Assembly (NCBI GenBank): GCA_018822805.1
Contig: JAHJJU010000091.1
Location: 1-41,328 of the forward strand
Direction: 5' to 3'
Source: a bacterium
GTDB lineage: Bacteria > Campylobacterota > Campylobacteria > Campylobacterales > Sulfurovaceae
Length of the DNA stretch: 41,328 nucleotides
Within the stretch, counting starts at the first letter, position 1. Each line of letters opens with the position of its first letter. Shown here piece after piece: positions 16,139 through 25,235 of this stretch. The translations under genes and the position numbers were made by a program. Below the pieces are notes generated by a model. The model searched no databases, had not been told where the DNA came from, and saw only the letters and a program-made list of their open reading frames with translations.

Positions 16139-16309
16139 TATTTATCCTTTTTTTAAGTTTTTGAACATTTGGTCATAGATAAGAATATAATTATAGCAAA
16201 CAAATAGACAACTTTTGTAGCGAAATATGAAAAAATATGATTTAAAAGAGATCTTAGTAAAATTTATGTTAGAATAACCGTGTTAAATTTAAAAATTAAA
16301 AGGAACGTT

Positions 16310-16816
16310 GTGTTCAATAATAAAGCAGAGGAAGAAGCTGATTTTTGTGAAGCTTATAAGTCTCAAATACTTAATGTTAATAAAGATGAGAAATCATCTA
16401 CATTCAGTTCTGTTATAAAGATCATAACTATTTTAATACTACTTGCAATTATTGTTGCTGTGTCAATTTATAGTTATAATTATTTTACAAATGCAGGTAA
16501 AATGGACGATGATGTAGTACCACCTGTTTCTGTTCAGACACTTGATGACGATGAATTAAAAGTTACCTTAGAAGATGAGGCTCCCAACAAAGTTGATAAG
16601 AAAGAAGCTAAAATTGAAGAGCTGGATATTGATAAAATAGCCAATGATGTCAAAGTTGCTATTGCACAAAAAGAAGAGAAAGAGTCGAATAAGAGTACAG
16701 ATAAAGAAGTTAAAAAAGAGATAGAACCTCTTAAAGTTCCAACAGGTGATGTCCAATCTGCTTACATAGAAGAGCTAGCAAAACTTACCGAAGAGCTCGA
16801 TAAAGAGAGAGAGTAA
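16310..16816 (+). CDS. Single-span membrane protein with acidic C-terminal tail, unknown
   Basis: This hypothetical protein has about 168 residues when started at GTG 16310, chosen because the SD AAAGGA ends five to six bases upstream; a longer frame from 16280 adds ten residues with no SD. It has a cytoplasmic N-terminus (MFNNKAEEEADFCEAYKSQI), one membrane helix (IKIITILILLAIIVAVSIYS, about residues 36-55) and a long, charged E/D/K-rich tail predicted to be disordered or coiled coil. No catalytic motif is visible. It is divergent from the SPFH gene and convergent with hemB. Confidence 0.65.
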   Translation: MFNNKAEEEADFCEAYKSQILNVNKDEKSSTFSSVIKIITILILLAIIVAVSIYSYNYFTNAGKMDDDVVPPVSVQTLDDDELKVTLEDEAPNKVDKKEAKIEELDIDKIANDVKVAIAQKEEKESNKSTDKEVKKEIEPLKVPTGDVQSAYIEELAKLTEELDKERE

Positions 16817-16832
16817 GAAATCTCTCCTTCAC

Positions 16833-17804
16833 TTAACTGTTTAATAATGCAGCTACCTCTTTAGCATGATAGCTGATAATAATGTCAGCACCTGCACGTT
16901 TAAACCCTATCATGGTTTCCATCATTACTTTTTCATAATCAATCACACCGGCTTTGGCAGCCATTTTTAACATGCTGTATTCACCACTTACATTATAGAC
17001 AGCCAAAGGCAATGAACAGTTTTCTTTAATGTCACGTACGATATCTAAGTAAGCAAGAGCCGGTTTAACCATTAAAATATCAGCTCCTTCTTTCTCATCA
17101 GCGATACTTTCTAAAATAGCCTCTTTTCTATTGGCCGGATTCATCTGATAGGAGCGTCTATCTCCAAAACTTGGACTGCTTTCTGCTACATCCCTAAAGG
17201 GTCCATAATAGGCTGATGAAAATTTAGTAGAGTAAGACATAATAGGTATATGACTAAAACCTCCACCATCAAGACCTTCTCTAATGGCTGTTATCATACC
17301 ATCCATCATTCCTGAAGGGGCAATCATATCGGCACCGGCTTTGGCATGAACCACGGCTTGTTTTTGCAGGTTCGTTAATGTAATGTCATTATCAACCGTT
17401 TCTAAAATCGGGTCAAGAACACCACAGTGTCCATGGTCGGTGTATTCACAAAAACATAAGTCGGTAACTACAAACATATCCGGATGTTCCTCTTTAATGG
17501 CTCGAATACTTGAAGCGATAATTCCATGGTCACACATAGCATCAGAGCCAACAGAGTCCTTAGTATCAGGAATACCAAAGAGAATAATAGAGAAGATACC
17601 AAGATTTTTAAGGACGGTGCACTCTTTTAGAGCTTCATCAATACTCATCTGAAACACACCCGGCATGGAGTCTACTTCTTTTTTAATTCCTTCACCACTT
17701 TTAATAAAGAGTGGATAGATAAAGTCATCGACTCTTAAATGGGTCTCTTGTAAGAGGTCTCTTAGGACAGGGTTGAGTCTTTTTCGTCTAAATCGTGTAA
17801 ACAT
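16833..17804 (-). CDS. hemB: Delta-aminolevulinic acid dehydratase (porphobilinogen synthase)
   Basis: HemB condenses two 5-aminolevulinates to porphobilinogen in haem and corrinoid-precursor synthesis. The 323 residues carry the metal-binding [12 protein letters not shown] (C117, C119, C127: the zinc-type triad), the Schiff-base lysines K194 ([14 protein letters not shown]) and K247 ([10 protein letters not shown]), and [12 protein letters not shown]. The cysteine triad implies a zinc-dependent enzyme. It starts at ATG 17804 and is divergent from ribA across about 70 bases that must hold both promoters. Confidence 0.95.
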   Translation of the reverse strand: MFTRFRRKRLNPVLRDLLQETHLRVDDFIYPLFIKSGEGIKKEVDSMPGVFQMSIDEALKECTVLKNLGIFSIILFGIPDTKDSVGSDAMCDHGIIASSIRAIKEEHPDMFVVTDLCFCEYTDHGHCGVLDPILETVDNDITLTNLQKQAVVHAKAGADMIAPSGMMDGMITAIREGLDGGGFSHIPIMSYSTKFSSAYYGPFRDVAESSPSFGDRRSYQMNPANRKEAILESIADEKEGADILMVKPALAYLDIVRDIKENCSLPLAVYNVSGEYSMLKMAAKAGVIDYEKVMMETMIGFKRAGADIIISYHAKEVAALLNS

Positions 17805-17857
17805 TTTTATTACCTTAAATAAGTTTTGGTTATTTTATCACTATTACAATTATAAAT

Positions 17858-17874
17858 TGATATAATTTTGCCCA
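17858..17874 (+). promoter_or_regulatory. Extended -10 promoter directly at the ribA start
   Basis: TGATATAAT, with TATAAT at 17861-17866, ends seven bases before ATG 17874. Transcription from it would begin at or one base before the start codon, and no SD sequence precedes the ATG. This suggests a leaderless ribA mRNA. Confidence 0.5.
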
Positions 17875-18440
17875 TGAGACAAATTGATATTTCCCAAGTG
17901 GCAAAACTACCAACCAAATATGGTACATTTAACATTCAAGCCTTTAAAGAAGGTGCTAAAGAGCATTTAGCTATTTTTACCGATGATTTAAGTGATAACC
18001 CCATTGTTCGAGTACATTCAGAGTGTTTAACCGGGGATGCTTTAGGTTCAAAAAAGTGTGATTGTGGAGAGCAATTAGCCTTTTCTCAACAGCTTATTGC
18101 ACAAGAGGGTGGCATGATTATTTACCATCGTCAAGAGGGAAGAAACATAGGACTTTTAGGTAAAGTCAATGCCTATGCTCTGCAAGACAAAGGTTTTGAT
18201 ACCGTAGAGGCAAATCATCAGTTAGGCTTTAAAGCCGATGAGCGAACGTATGAAATTGTTGAGACGATTTTAGAACATTTTAATATTAAAAAAATTCAAC
18301 TTTTAACCAATAATCCAAGTAAGATTGAGTCGTTGAAGAATATTGAGATTACCAAACGTATTCCTATTTTAATTCAATCAAATCCTTATAATGAAGAGTA
18401 TTTGCAAGTTAAAAAGGATCAGATGGGACATTTACTGTAA
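17874..18440 (+). CDS. ribA: GTP cyclohydrolase II
   Basis: RibA opens GTP to 2,5-diamino-6-ribosylamino-pyrimidinone phosphate, the first step of riboflavin synthesis. Started at ATG 17874 (an upstream in-frame TTG at 17868 lies too close to the -10 box), it has 188 residues. The zinc-binding region HSECLTGDALGSKKCDCGEQL supplies C51, C62 and C64. HRQEGRNIGLLGK and LLTNNPSKIESL complete the GTP-binding set. It is a stand-alone enzyme without a fused RibB domain. Its stop overlaps the rsmG ATG in TAATG, so rsmG is translationally coupled. Confidence 0.94.
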   Translation: MRQIDISQVAKLPTKYGTFNIQAFKEGAKEHLAIFTDDLSDNPIVRVHSECLTGDALGSKKCDCGEQLAFSQQLIAQEGGMIIYHRQEGRNIGLLGKVNAYALQDKGFDTVEANHQLGFKADERTYEIVETILEHFNIKKIQLLTNNPSKIESLKNIEITKRIPILIQSNPYNEEYLQVKKDQMGHLL

Positions 18441-19033
18441 TGCGTATATTAAAGAAAATTTTAGAATCAGAAAAAATTGAAGTTAGTGAATTACAACTAT
18501 TTCAACTAGAAACCTTTACCTCTCTATTACAAGAGTGGAATAAAATTCATAACCTAACCGGAGCTAAAAATCTTAAAGATATTTATCCCAATATTGTTGA
18601 TGCCCTTTACCCTTGTACCTTTATAGAAAGACCATTTTCTATTTTAGATGTAGGAACAGGAGCAGGTTTTCCGGGAATGATGTTGGCAATTGCTTATCCT
18701 GATGTAAAAACGGTATTGTGTGAACCACGTCATAAACGGGCTTCTTTTTTAAAGTACATCGCTATGGAGTTAGAGCTTTCTAATGTTGAAGTGGTTAAAA
18801 AACGCGTTGAAGATTATGTGGATGAACCATTTGATTTGATCAGTTCACGTGCTGTAACCGATACTAAAATGTTACTGGAGTTAAGCAAACATCTACAAAA
18901 AGAGCAGACACGATATTTGTTCTATAAGGGTGAACAAGTTTTCTCGGAACTTGAATCGATTGATGTTGATTTGAATTATGATATAACCCTGAAGAATCAA
19001 CGAAACTATTTATATATAAAAGGATTATCGTGA
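18440..19033 (+). CDS. rsmG: 16S rRNA (guanine-527-N7)-methyltransferase RsmG
   Basis: RsmG methylates G527 of 16S rRNA using SAM. The 197 residues carry EWNKIHNLTGAK, the SAM-binding ILDVGTGAGFPGMMLAIAYP (about 68-87), EPRHKRASFL and SSRAVTD, all typical of the family (formerly GidB). It begins within the ribA stop and ends overlapping the GTG of the next gene by four bases, so ribA, rsmG and the small cysteine protein form one tightly packed operon. Confidence 0.94.
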   Translation: MRILKKILESEKIEVSELQLFQLETFTSLLQEWNKIHNLTGAKNLKDIYPNIVDALYPCTFIERPFSILDVGTGAGFPGMMLAIAYPDVKTVLCEPRHKRASFLKYIAMELELSNVEVVKKRVEDYVDEPFDLISSRAVTDTKMLLELSKHLQKEQTRYLFYKGEQVFSELESIDVDLNYDITLKNQRNYLYIKGLS

Positions 19034-19272
19034 TATTAAAACTGATTATTTTTCTTCTTGTTGCAGGATTTGTATATCGATTTTTTGGTGGAAAGATTCC
19101 TTTTATTGATAAAAAACCTCTTTCAAAAGAGGAGCATGAGTTTGGACAAATAGAGGCAACGTCAGAGTGTGCTCATTGTGGTACCTACATGACGGAAGAT
19201 GATGCATTGATTTATCATCGAAAAGCTTACTGTTCAAATGAGTGTTTAGAAGCTTCAAAAAAATTGAAATAA
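19030..19272 (+). CDS. PP0621-like small membrane protein with four-cysteine motif
   Basis: The 80-residue protein starts at GTG 19030, overlapping the rsmG stop by four bases. One N-terminal membrane helix (about 3-19) is followed by a short soluble tail with C47-x2-C50 and C68-x3-C72 (ECAHCGTYM and HRKAYCSNEC). The pairs probably bind zinc, as in the PP0621/MYND-like short proteins common in proteobacteria. The function is unknown. It is coupled to rsmG and followed 19 bases later by another short gene. Confidence 0.72.
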   Translation: MILKLIIFLLVAGFVYRFFGGKIPFIDKKPLSKEEHEFGQIEATSECAHCGTYMTEDDALIYHRKAYCSNECLEASKKLK

Positions 19273-19291
19273 TGATGCTTAAAGTACGCCT

Positions 19292-19660
19292 ATGAAAATT
19301 TTTGGACATTCTTGGATAGCAAGTGAACCTTTTTATAAGGTTTACTCTATTGAAGAAATCAGATCAACTCCTTCTAACAGTTTATTACAACTAGCGTCAC
19401 TCTCTTCCTCATTAGAATTAGCACAATATTGTCAAGTTAATCATCTACGGTATATGCTTGAAGTTCAGAACATTAAAGAGGCACTGTTTGCAAATCTTTT
19501 AGGTGCAACATTTATTCGCTGTCAAAAAGGGTTGGCAGAAGCATTAATGCCCATAGCACAAAATTATCTTTTTGATACACAAGTATTAGCAGAAATTTCA
19601 GATGAAGAAGAGATAGAAATTTTGGCAAAAGCAGGGGTTGATGGGGTGATTTTTAAATAA
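19292..19660 (+). CDS. Conserved hypothetical protein, 122 residues
   Basis: The soluble protein of 122 residues begins [20 protein letters not shown] and contains [20 protein letters not shown] and [18 protein letters not shown], ending [11 protein letters not shown]. The alternating helix-strand pattern suggests a small alpha/beta domain, perhaps a TIM-barrel-like fragment given the closing AGVDGVIF strand; no active-site motif is evident. It follows the cysteine protein by 19 bases on the same strand and overlaps the convergent alr stop by eight bases. I recall similar unnamed proteins in this phylum but no function. Confidence 0.7.
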   Translation: MKIFGHSWIASEPFYKVYSIEEIRSTPSNSLLQLASLSSSLELAQYCQVNHLRYMLEVQNIKEALFANLLGATFIRCQKGLAEALMPIAQNYLFDTQVLAEISDEEEIEILAKAGVDGVIFK

Positions 19661-20657
19661 GCACCCGTTCAATATCAGTATGTAATTGTGTTAGAATCTC
19701 ATAAGAGATGGTTTGAACTTGTCTCCCTGCACTTAAAGCATCATTCATAATGCAAACTTCTTCTTTTTCACTCTCTAAAATAATATAATCCATAGAGACA
19801 CGTCCCAACATAGGTAAGCCTTCAGCTGTAACAAATGGTTTCATACTGTTGCTTCTCATCCATCCATCTCCATAACCTAAGTCGTAGGTTGAAATGGTCA
19901 TATTTTTGGGTGCAATAAACTGACCACCATAGCCCACACGCTCGCCCTTTTTTAGCTTCCTGGTAGCAACTTTTTTTGCCCACAGTGAAAGAACGGGTTT
20001 TAACTCTAATGTTTTGTAAACATCAGGAAGCTCATTGTAGCCATAAGCTCCAATACCTAAACGGATAAGATCTTTATTGCTACAGGTTAGACGTAAAGCA
20101 GAGGCTGAATTGTAAGCATGAAAACGAATATCTGTAAATCCAAAGGCTGTAACACGTTGTTTGACTTCATTAAAGTTTTTTGTTTGCCAAAAGAGTTCTG
20201 AGCTTAGTTCATCAGCTGAACGGTTATGGGTCATGACCCCTTTAAGTATGAGCCCTTTTTCTTGTATGTGTTTAAGTGCTGTTTCCAATTCACTCATAGC
20301 GACACCATTTCGGTGCATTCCTGTGTCGACTTTGAGTTCTACGGTAGCGCCCTGTTTGGCTTTTACTATATCCTTTAAGCTGTTGAGTGTAAAGGAACAT
20401 TGTTTGTCAACAAAGGCTTCATCACCTAGAATGAGTATTTGGTTAAAATAGGGTTTAATGATTTTGGCTTCAACATGGTTACGAACCACAGCTTGAGTTA
20501 ATCCAAACTCTTGTGCAAGTTGTGCCATAAGTTCCAGCCCATGCCCATAAGCATTGTCTTTTAAGACGATAGCAATATTCTTTTTAGAGCCACTTTTTAG
20601 TGCAAATTGGTTAAGATTATGAAAAAAATTTTGTTTGTTTATTTTTATAAATGCCAT
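19653..20657 (-). CDS. alr: Alanine racemase
   Basis: Alr interconverts L- and D-alanine for peptidoglycan. The 334 residues show the PLP lysine in [10 protein letters not shown] (K33), [21 protein letters not shown] and the C-terminal VGYGGQF and GRVSMDYI blocks that shape the active-site tyrosine region. It is slightly short for the family (about 350-360) but all motifs are present. It is divergent from aguA across a 42-base gap and convergent with the preceding small gene. Confidence 0.93.
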   Translation of the reverse strand: MAFIKINKQNFFHNLNQFALKSGSKKNIAIVLKDNAYGHGLELMAQLAQEFGLTQAVVRNHVEAKIIKPYFNQILILGDEAFVDKQCSFTLNSLKDIVKAKQGATVELKVDTGMHRNGVAMSELETALKHIQEKGLILKGVMTHNRSADELSSELFWQTKNFNEVKQRVTAFGFTDIRFHAYNSASALRLTCSNKDLIRLGIGAYGYNELPDVYKTLELKPVLSLWAKKVATRKLKKGERVGYGGQFIAPKNMTISTYDLGYGDGWMRSNSMKPFVTAEGLPMLGRVSMDYIILESEKEEVCIMNDALSAGRQVQTISYEILTQLHTDIERVLI

Positions 20658-20699
20658 GTGGGATTATAGCTAATCTTAACAAAATATTAAGGAATAGAG

Positions 20700-21710
20700 A
20701 TGAGAATAGTACCGGCCGAATGGCAAAAACAAAGAGCCGTATTAATGGCATTCCCCCATCAAAATAGTGATTGGGCAGATGATTTACAAGGGGCATTAAC
20801 GCCTTTTATACGCATCGCTCAAGCCATTGCCTATGCAGAACCTGTTTATATAGTTTGTGATAATACAGAGAATATTTCTGATATGTTTTGTTCGACGCAG
20901 AATATGAGTTTTATTGAGATAGCAACGAATGATACGTGGACGAGAGATTATGGGTATATTTCGGTAGAAGAAGAGGGTGAATTAAAATTACTTGACTTTA
21001 CTTTTGATGGTTGGGGTGGTAAGTTTGAAGCCTCATTGGACAATACTGTGAATAAAACATTACATAAAAAGGGATATTTGGGAACCACACCATTAGAGAG
21101 CATTGATTTTGTGCTTGAAGGTGGTTCAATAGAGTCCGATGGTGAGGGGACTATTTTGACCACAACCGAGTGTTTGTGTAATCCTAACCGTAATGGTGGA
21201 TTAACTAAAGAGGCAGTTGAAAAAAAATTAAAAGAGTATTTGGGAACGAAAAGAGTACTTTGGCTTGACCATGGGTATTTGGCCGGGGATGATACCGACA
21301 GTCATATTGATACTTTGGCTCGTTTTGTCTCTGTTGATACCATTACGTATGTTCAGTGTTTGGATGAAGAAGATGAACATTATGATGCATTAAAAAAGAT
21401 GGAAGATCAATTAAAAACTTTTAAAACATTTGAAGGCAAGGCATATACCTTGGTTCCTTTACCTATGGCATCAGCTAAGTTTGATGATGAAGGAAATCGT
21501 TTGGCTGCAACGTATGCTAATTTTCTTATTACAAATGGGGCATTGATTTATCCGACGTATAGTGTTAAAGAGGACAAAGAGGTTCATGAAATTTTTAAAA
21601 GTTTGTTTCCGGATAAAGAGATTGTTCCTATAGAGTGTAGCCGTTTGATTGAACAGGGTGGAAGTCTGCACTGCTCTACAATGCAAATTCCGTCGAACTC
21701 AGGTTATTAA
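20700..21710 (+). CDS. aguA: Agmatine deiminase
   Basis: AguA hydrolyses agmatine to N-carbamoylputrescine and ammonia, the first step of arginine-derived putrescine synthesis. The 336 residues carry the guanidine-modifying enzyme features: PAEWQKQRAVLMAFPH at the N-terminus, NDTWTRDYG with the catalytic acid, VLEGGSIESDGEGTILTT, HGYLAGDDTDSHID with the catalytic His, and the nucleophilic cysteine in GGSLHCSTMQIP (C325). A peptidyl-arginine-deiminase-like relative is the alternative, but aguB about 900 bases downstream on the same strand supports agmatine. A CAP-domain lipoprotein gene on the other strand lies between them. Confidence 0.9.
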   Translation: MRIVPAEWQKQRAVLMAFPHQNSDWADDLQGALTPFIRIAQAIAYAEPVYIVCDNTENISDMFCSTQNMSFIEIATNDTWTRDYGYISVEEEGELKLLDFTFDGWGGKFEASLDNTVNKTLHKKGYLGTTPLESIDFVLEGGSIESDGEGTILTTTECLCNPNRNGGLTKEAVEKKLKEYLGTKRVLWLDHGYLAGDDTDSHIDTLARFVSVDTITYVQCLDEEDEHYDALKKMEDQLKTFKTFEGKAYTLVPLPMASAKFDDEGNRLAATYANFLITNGALIYPTYSVKEDKEVHEIFKSLFPDKEIVPIECSRLIEQGGSLHCSTMQIPSNSGY

Positions 21711-21725
21711 GCTTTTTCAAATACC

Positions 21726-21795
21726 ATTGCTCAGCACCTTATAATCTGAAAGGTATGCGTAAATTTTTAGGTTATTAGTAAAGGTGCCGAGCAAT
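21726..21795. other. Long-loop inverted repeat between convergent genes
   Basis: ATTGCTCAGCACCTT (21726-21740) pairs with AAGGTGCCGAGCAAT (21781-21795) at 14 of 15 positions, around a 40-base loop. It sits between the convergent aguA and CAP-lipoprotein genes. It may be a two-way transcript end or a small structured RNA; there is no proper U-tract. Confidence 0.5.
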
Positions 21796-21809
21796 AGCAT
21801 CTTTACTGT

Positions 21810-22409
21810 TTACTGACGTTTACTTCCAAAATTTTGTGTCCAGTAGATACCATAGGTACTCTCTTCTCTGGTAACAATGGCAACCCCAACTTCGGTATAT
21901 TTATCACTCATGATATTGCTACAGTGTCCGGGGCTTGCCAACCAAGCCTCCATCACTTCTTCTATAGACTGTTGTCCTCCGGCAATGTTTTCTCCTACAG
22001 AATAGTAGCTACCATACCCATTAGCAAGAATACGTTCATTAAAAGCACTTGGTGAGCCATTTCCTGTAATATCATAGTCTGTACCGGAACCGTAATGAGA
22101 AAAAGTATTACTGTATGCAAGGTCGGTACTGTGTTCTAATGCAGAAGCATAAAGTTCTTCATTCCAATAGAGTGGAGGTACCGGACCTACCACACCATAG
22201 TTCGAATCATCAGGATAACAGTCCCGTTGAACAGAACGTGCTTCATTAATAGCATTTAACAATTCTTGTTGATTTAAACTAATTTTAGTATAGTCCTTTG
22301 TTTCTGATAAAACTGTTGTAGAGTTTCCTGATGTGCCACCACAACCAGAAAATAGTGAAATTATCAAAATAAGTGAATAAGTTTTGTTTTTTAAAAATTT
22401 GTTAAGCAT
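21810..22409 (-). CDS. CAP/SCP-domain lipoprotein
   Basis: This is an exported lipoprotein of 199 residues with a signal peptide and lipobox FSGC (C23). The CAP-superfamily (SCP/PR-1) domain has QQELLNAINEARSVQRDC, a metal-site histidine in the HYGSG segment, GENIAGG, EAWLASPGHCSNIMSDKYTE and YWTQNFG. Bacterial CAP proteins are extracellular or periplasmic with poorly known roles. It is transcribed alone, convergent with aguA and divergent from aguB; the 209-base AT-rich upstream gap holds both promoters. Its position splits the aguA-aguB pair. Confidence 0.85.
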   Translation of the reverse strand: MLNKFLKNKTYSLILIISLFSGCGGTSGNSTTVLSETKDYTKISLNQQELLNAINEARSVQRDCYPDDSNYGVVGPVPPLYWNEELYASALEHSTDLAYSNTFSHYGSGTDYDITGNGSPSAFNERILANGYGSYYSVGENIAGGQQSIEEVMEAWLASPGHCSNIMSDKYTEVGVAIVTREESTYGIYWTQNFGSKRQ

Positions 22410-22593
22410 GTTATCTCCTTTACTTGTTTTAGTAGTATAACAATATAAAACTTAAAATAATATTTAACAAAAAAAATTAATTTTCATTGTTTTTGGTTTT
22501 TATTCTTATTTTTTGCTAAAAATTGTTATAAAGTTTAAAAAATAAGAAAAGTGCTTATTTGTTTAATATTATCAATATATTTTCTATTTATGC

Positions 22594-22613
22594 TAAAATA
22601 AATTAAAAAAGGA
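22594..22613 (+). promoter_or_regulatory. aguB promoter -10 and SD
   Basis: TAAAAT at 22594-22599 lies about 20 bases upstream of the aguB ATG (22619) and is followed by the SD AAAAAAGGA (22605-22613). The rest of the gap (22410-22590) is very AT-rich. It also contains a seven-base hairpin at 22540-22560 (AAATAAG with CTTATTT) of unknown meaning. Confidence 0.4.
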
Positions 22614-22618
22614 AAAAA

Positions 22619-23491
22619 ATGAAAGTTGCATTGATTCAAAAAAAGTATTATGGTAACACCGAAACTACGGTTAAGGAAACTCTTAGGAGTATAAAAACAG
22701 CTTCTGTGAAAGGTGCCGACTTGGTGGTGCTACAAGAGTTACATCAAAATGAATATTTTTGTCAAAGTGAAGATACAAAATTTTTTGATTATGCTAATAA
22801 TTGGGAAGAAGATGTCAAATTTTGGGCATCAGTTGCAAAAGAGAATACTGTTGTGTTGGTTACCTCATTGTTTGAAAAACGAACAGCCGGACTTTATCAT
22901 AATACAGCTGTTGTATTTGAGAGAGATGGAACGGTTGCAGGAAAATATAGAAAGATGCATATTCCTGATGATCCCGGGTTTTATGAGAAGTTCTACTTTA
23001 CTCCGGGTGATTTAGGATTTGAGCCGATTCAAACTTCGGTAGGAAAATTGGGTGTGTTGGTCTGTTGGGATCAGTGGTATCCTGAAGCAGCACGACTTAT
23101 GACTCTGAAAGGTGCTGAGTTACTTATTTACCCTACAGCTATTGGTTGGTTTGATGAGGACAGTGACGAGGAGAAAGCTCGACAACTTGAGAGTTGGATT
23201 ACCATTCAACGTGCTCATGCCATTGCCAATGGTGTACCTGTTTTGTCATGTAATCGTGTGGGCTTTGAAAAAGATAGCTCAGGAGTCATGGATGGCATAC
23301 GTTTTTGGGGAAACTCTTTTGTTTGTGATCCACAAGGTTCAATGATCGCAAAAGCCGGAAATGAAGATGAAAGCATACTCTATGCAGAGATTGACCATGA
23401 GCGTACCAAAGAGGTACGTGATATTTGGCCATTTTTACGTGACAGACGAATTGATGCTTATGGTAACGTGTTAAAACGCTATTGTGATTAG
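22619..23491 (+). CDS. aguB: N-carbamoylputrescine amidase
   Basis: AguB converts N-carbamoylputrescine to putrescine, CO2 and ammonia. The 290 residues belong to the nitrilase superfamily, with the Glu-Lys-Cys triad visible: E40 (LVVLQELH), K112 (KYRKMHIPDD) and C149 (GVLVCWDQWYPEAARLM). EYFCQ, FYEKFYFTPGD and FLRDRRIDAYG are characteristic of this subfamily. It starts at ATG 22619 after an AAGGA SD. With aguA it completes arginine-decarboxylase-dependent putrescine synthesis; the decarboxylase is not in this window. Confidence 0.93.
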   Translation: MKVALIQKKYYGNTETTVKETLRSIKTASVKGADLVVLQELHQNEYFCQSEDTKFFDYANNWEEDVKFWASVAKENTVVLVTSLFEKRTAGLYHNTAVVFERDGTVAGKYRKMHIPDDPGFYEKFYFTPGDLGFEPIQTSVGKLGVLVCWDQWYPEAARLMTLKGAELLIYPTAIGWFDEDSDEEKARQLESWITIQRAHAIANGVPVLSCNRVGFEKDSSGVMDGIRFWGNSFVCDPQGSMIAKAGNEDESILYAEIDHERTKEVRDIWPFLRDRRIDAYGNVLKRYCD

Positions 23492-23558
23492 TAAAGCTTC
23501 TATCGATTATATTTATTATAATTTGATAGAATAAATAAAAAATATGTTGGAGTAGAGT

Positions 23559-24053
23559 ATGAGTTATGAAATATCAAAGGTACAAAAAGGTGAGAATGTT
23601 CATTATAAGAGACCATCTCCTGAATTTTATGAGGCAGTAGGTGGAGAAGAGGGAATGCGTGTCTTAATGTATGATTTTTATGACATTATCTATGAGAGTG
23701 ATATTGCTAACTTCTTTCCTCAAGATGAGGAGGAGTTTGCAAAAATTAAAGAGAAAAATACCAAGTTTTTTATAGAGCTTTGTGGTGGACCAAAAGTTTA
23801 TGAAGCCGATAGACAGGGTATGGAACTTAATGAATACATGATTCGTCTTCATGATGACTTCTCTATTTATGAAAAATCACGTTATGAATGGTTGGGATGT
23901 ATGGAAGAGGCTCTACGCAAAGTGGATATGGAACAGAGAATTAAAGATGATTTTTGGGATTATCTAGAAAAGTTTTCAAAATTAACGGTCAATACTTTTT
24001 CTGATGGTAGTAAATATTATGCTGCATATCAGCCGGATGCTGAGGAGAAATAA
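23559..24053 (+). CDS. Globin-like (truncated haemoglobin type) protein
   Basis: The 164-residue protein has a globin-like pattern. YEAVGGEEGMRVLMYDFYDIIYESDIANFFP covers the A-E helices, with the first phenylalanine/tyrosine pair. KNTKFFIELCGGPKVY follows, then the likely proximal histidine H98 in MIRLHDDFSIYEKSRYEWLGCMEEAL. The GG-EEG and GGP turns resemble the glycine motifs of truncated haemoglobins. Possible roles are oxygen or NO handling. The tail beyond 140 is extra. It lies 67 bases after aguB and 47 bases before the DUF898 gene on the same strand. Confidence 0.75.
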   Translation: MSYEISKVQKGENVHYKRPSPEFYEAVGGEEGMRVLMYDFYDIIYESDIANFFPQDEEEFAKIKEKNTKFFIELCGGPKVYEADRQGMELNEYMIRLHDDFSIYEKSRYEWLGCMEEALRKVDMEQRIKDDFWDYLEKFSKLTVNTFSDGSKYYAAYQPDAEEK

Positions 24054-24100
24054 ACCCGTAATATGATACAATCTATACCACTTATATCGAAGGACATAGA

Positions 24101-25234
24101 ATGGAAGAGATTGTAGCTCAAGAAAACAAAATTGTAGAAGAAACGCAGTATAAATCATTTGTATTTGAAGGAACAGGTAAAGAGTACTTTCGTATATGGA
24201 TTGTTAACATCGCTTTGACCATTTTAACGCTCGGTATTTATTCTGCATGGGCGAAAGTACGAAGTAATCGTTACATGTATGCCAATACATATTTGAATGG
24301 TTCAAATTTTGAATACAATGCTGATCCGATTCGTATTTTGATTGGTCGGATTATTGTGGTTGGTTTCTATGTTTTGTTTGTGGTATTTAGTCAATACCTA
24401 TTTATGTTTGAAGTTGCTGCAGGTATTGCTATTATGGCGTTTTTAGCAATGCCTTGGTTGGTTCGACAAGCTGTCTCTTTTAAACTTCGAAATACCTCTT
24501 ATCGTAATGTTCCTTTCCGTTATACAGGAAGAACACGTGATTTTTATGTTTTTTTCTTACTGCATGGACTGCTTAATATTTTTACGTTTTTTTTGGCTTT
24601 TCCTTTCTCTTATGTACGTTTTAAAGAGCTTGTTTTACATCATGCCCATTATGGTCATGGCACGTTCTCTTTTAGAGGAAAAGTTCAGAATGTGTATGAA
24701 ATTTATTTTTCGATTATCGGGTGGACAATGTTGTTCCTTATAGCTATGGCTCTCATTATTGCTGTGCTAGGGGGCATATATGGCTCTTCTTTCGGGGCTG
24801 AAGAGATGATCATGTTGTCCGGTGGAGGTTTAGAAGAAGAGGGTGCCCAATTGGGTGTCGGTTCGATAATGACGGGGATGGTCACTTTTGTGATGCTTTT
24901 AATCTATTTGCCCATTATTTTTGGACAAAAAGGTTTAAGTGATGCCTATTTTTCAAACTATGTTCGCAACCATACGAAGTTGGAAGAGGCACCTTTAAAA
25001 GGAGAGATGAACCCTTTTAAATTGGCATGGATATCCATTACAAATGCGTTAGCGATTATCTTTACTTTGGGTTTGCTTTACCCATGGAGTAAAATACGTT
25101 ATTTAAAGTATAAGTTGGAACACACCTCGTTTGCTTGTACGGATTATGATCAATTTGAGTCTCATGGTTATGAAAAAGGTTCGACAGTAGGTGAAGAGAT
25201 GATGGACTTTTTTGATTTAGGTATAGGACTATAA
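24101..25234 (+). CDS. DUF898 (YjgN-family) membrane protein
   Basis: This is a polytopic inner-membrane protein of 377 residues. Two related segments stand out: FEGTGKEYFRIWIVNIALTI with LGIYSAWAKVRSNRYMYANT near the N-terminus, and MNPFKLAWISITNALAIIFT with LGLLYPWSKIRYLKYKLEHT near the C-terminus, a tandem duplication of the DUF898 unit. Several membrane helices lie between. Its stop is one base before the ATG of the M48 peptidase gene, so they are coupled. DUF898 proteins often neighbour M48 peptidases, but their biochemical role is unknown. Confidence 0.85.
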   Translation: MEEIVAQENKIVEETQYKSFVFEGTGKEYFRIWIVNIALTILTLGIYSAWAKVRSNRYMYANTYLNGSNFEYNADPIRILIGRIIVVGFYVLFVVFSQYLFMFEVAAGIAIMAFLAMPWLVRQAVSFKLRNTSYRNVPFRYTGRTRDFYVFFLLHGLLNIFTFFLAFPFSYVRFKELVLHHAHYGHGTFSFRGKVQNVYEIYFSIIGWTMLFLIAMALIIAVLGGIYGSSFGAEEMIMLSGGGLEEEGAQLGVGSIMTGMVTFVMLLIYLPIIFGQKGLSDAYFSNYVRNHTKLEEAPLKGEMNPFKLAWISITNALAIIFTLGLLYPWSKIRYLKYKLEHTSFACTDYDQFESHGYEKGSTVGEEMMDFFDLGIGL

Positions 25235-25235
25235 A

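Noticed and set aside
22540-22560. Terminator or operator hairpin upstream of aguB
   Set aside because: A seven-base AT-rich stem in very AT-rich sequence is expected by chance and fits no gene end.
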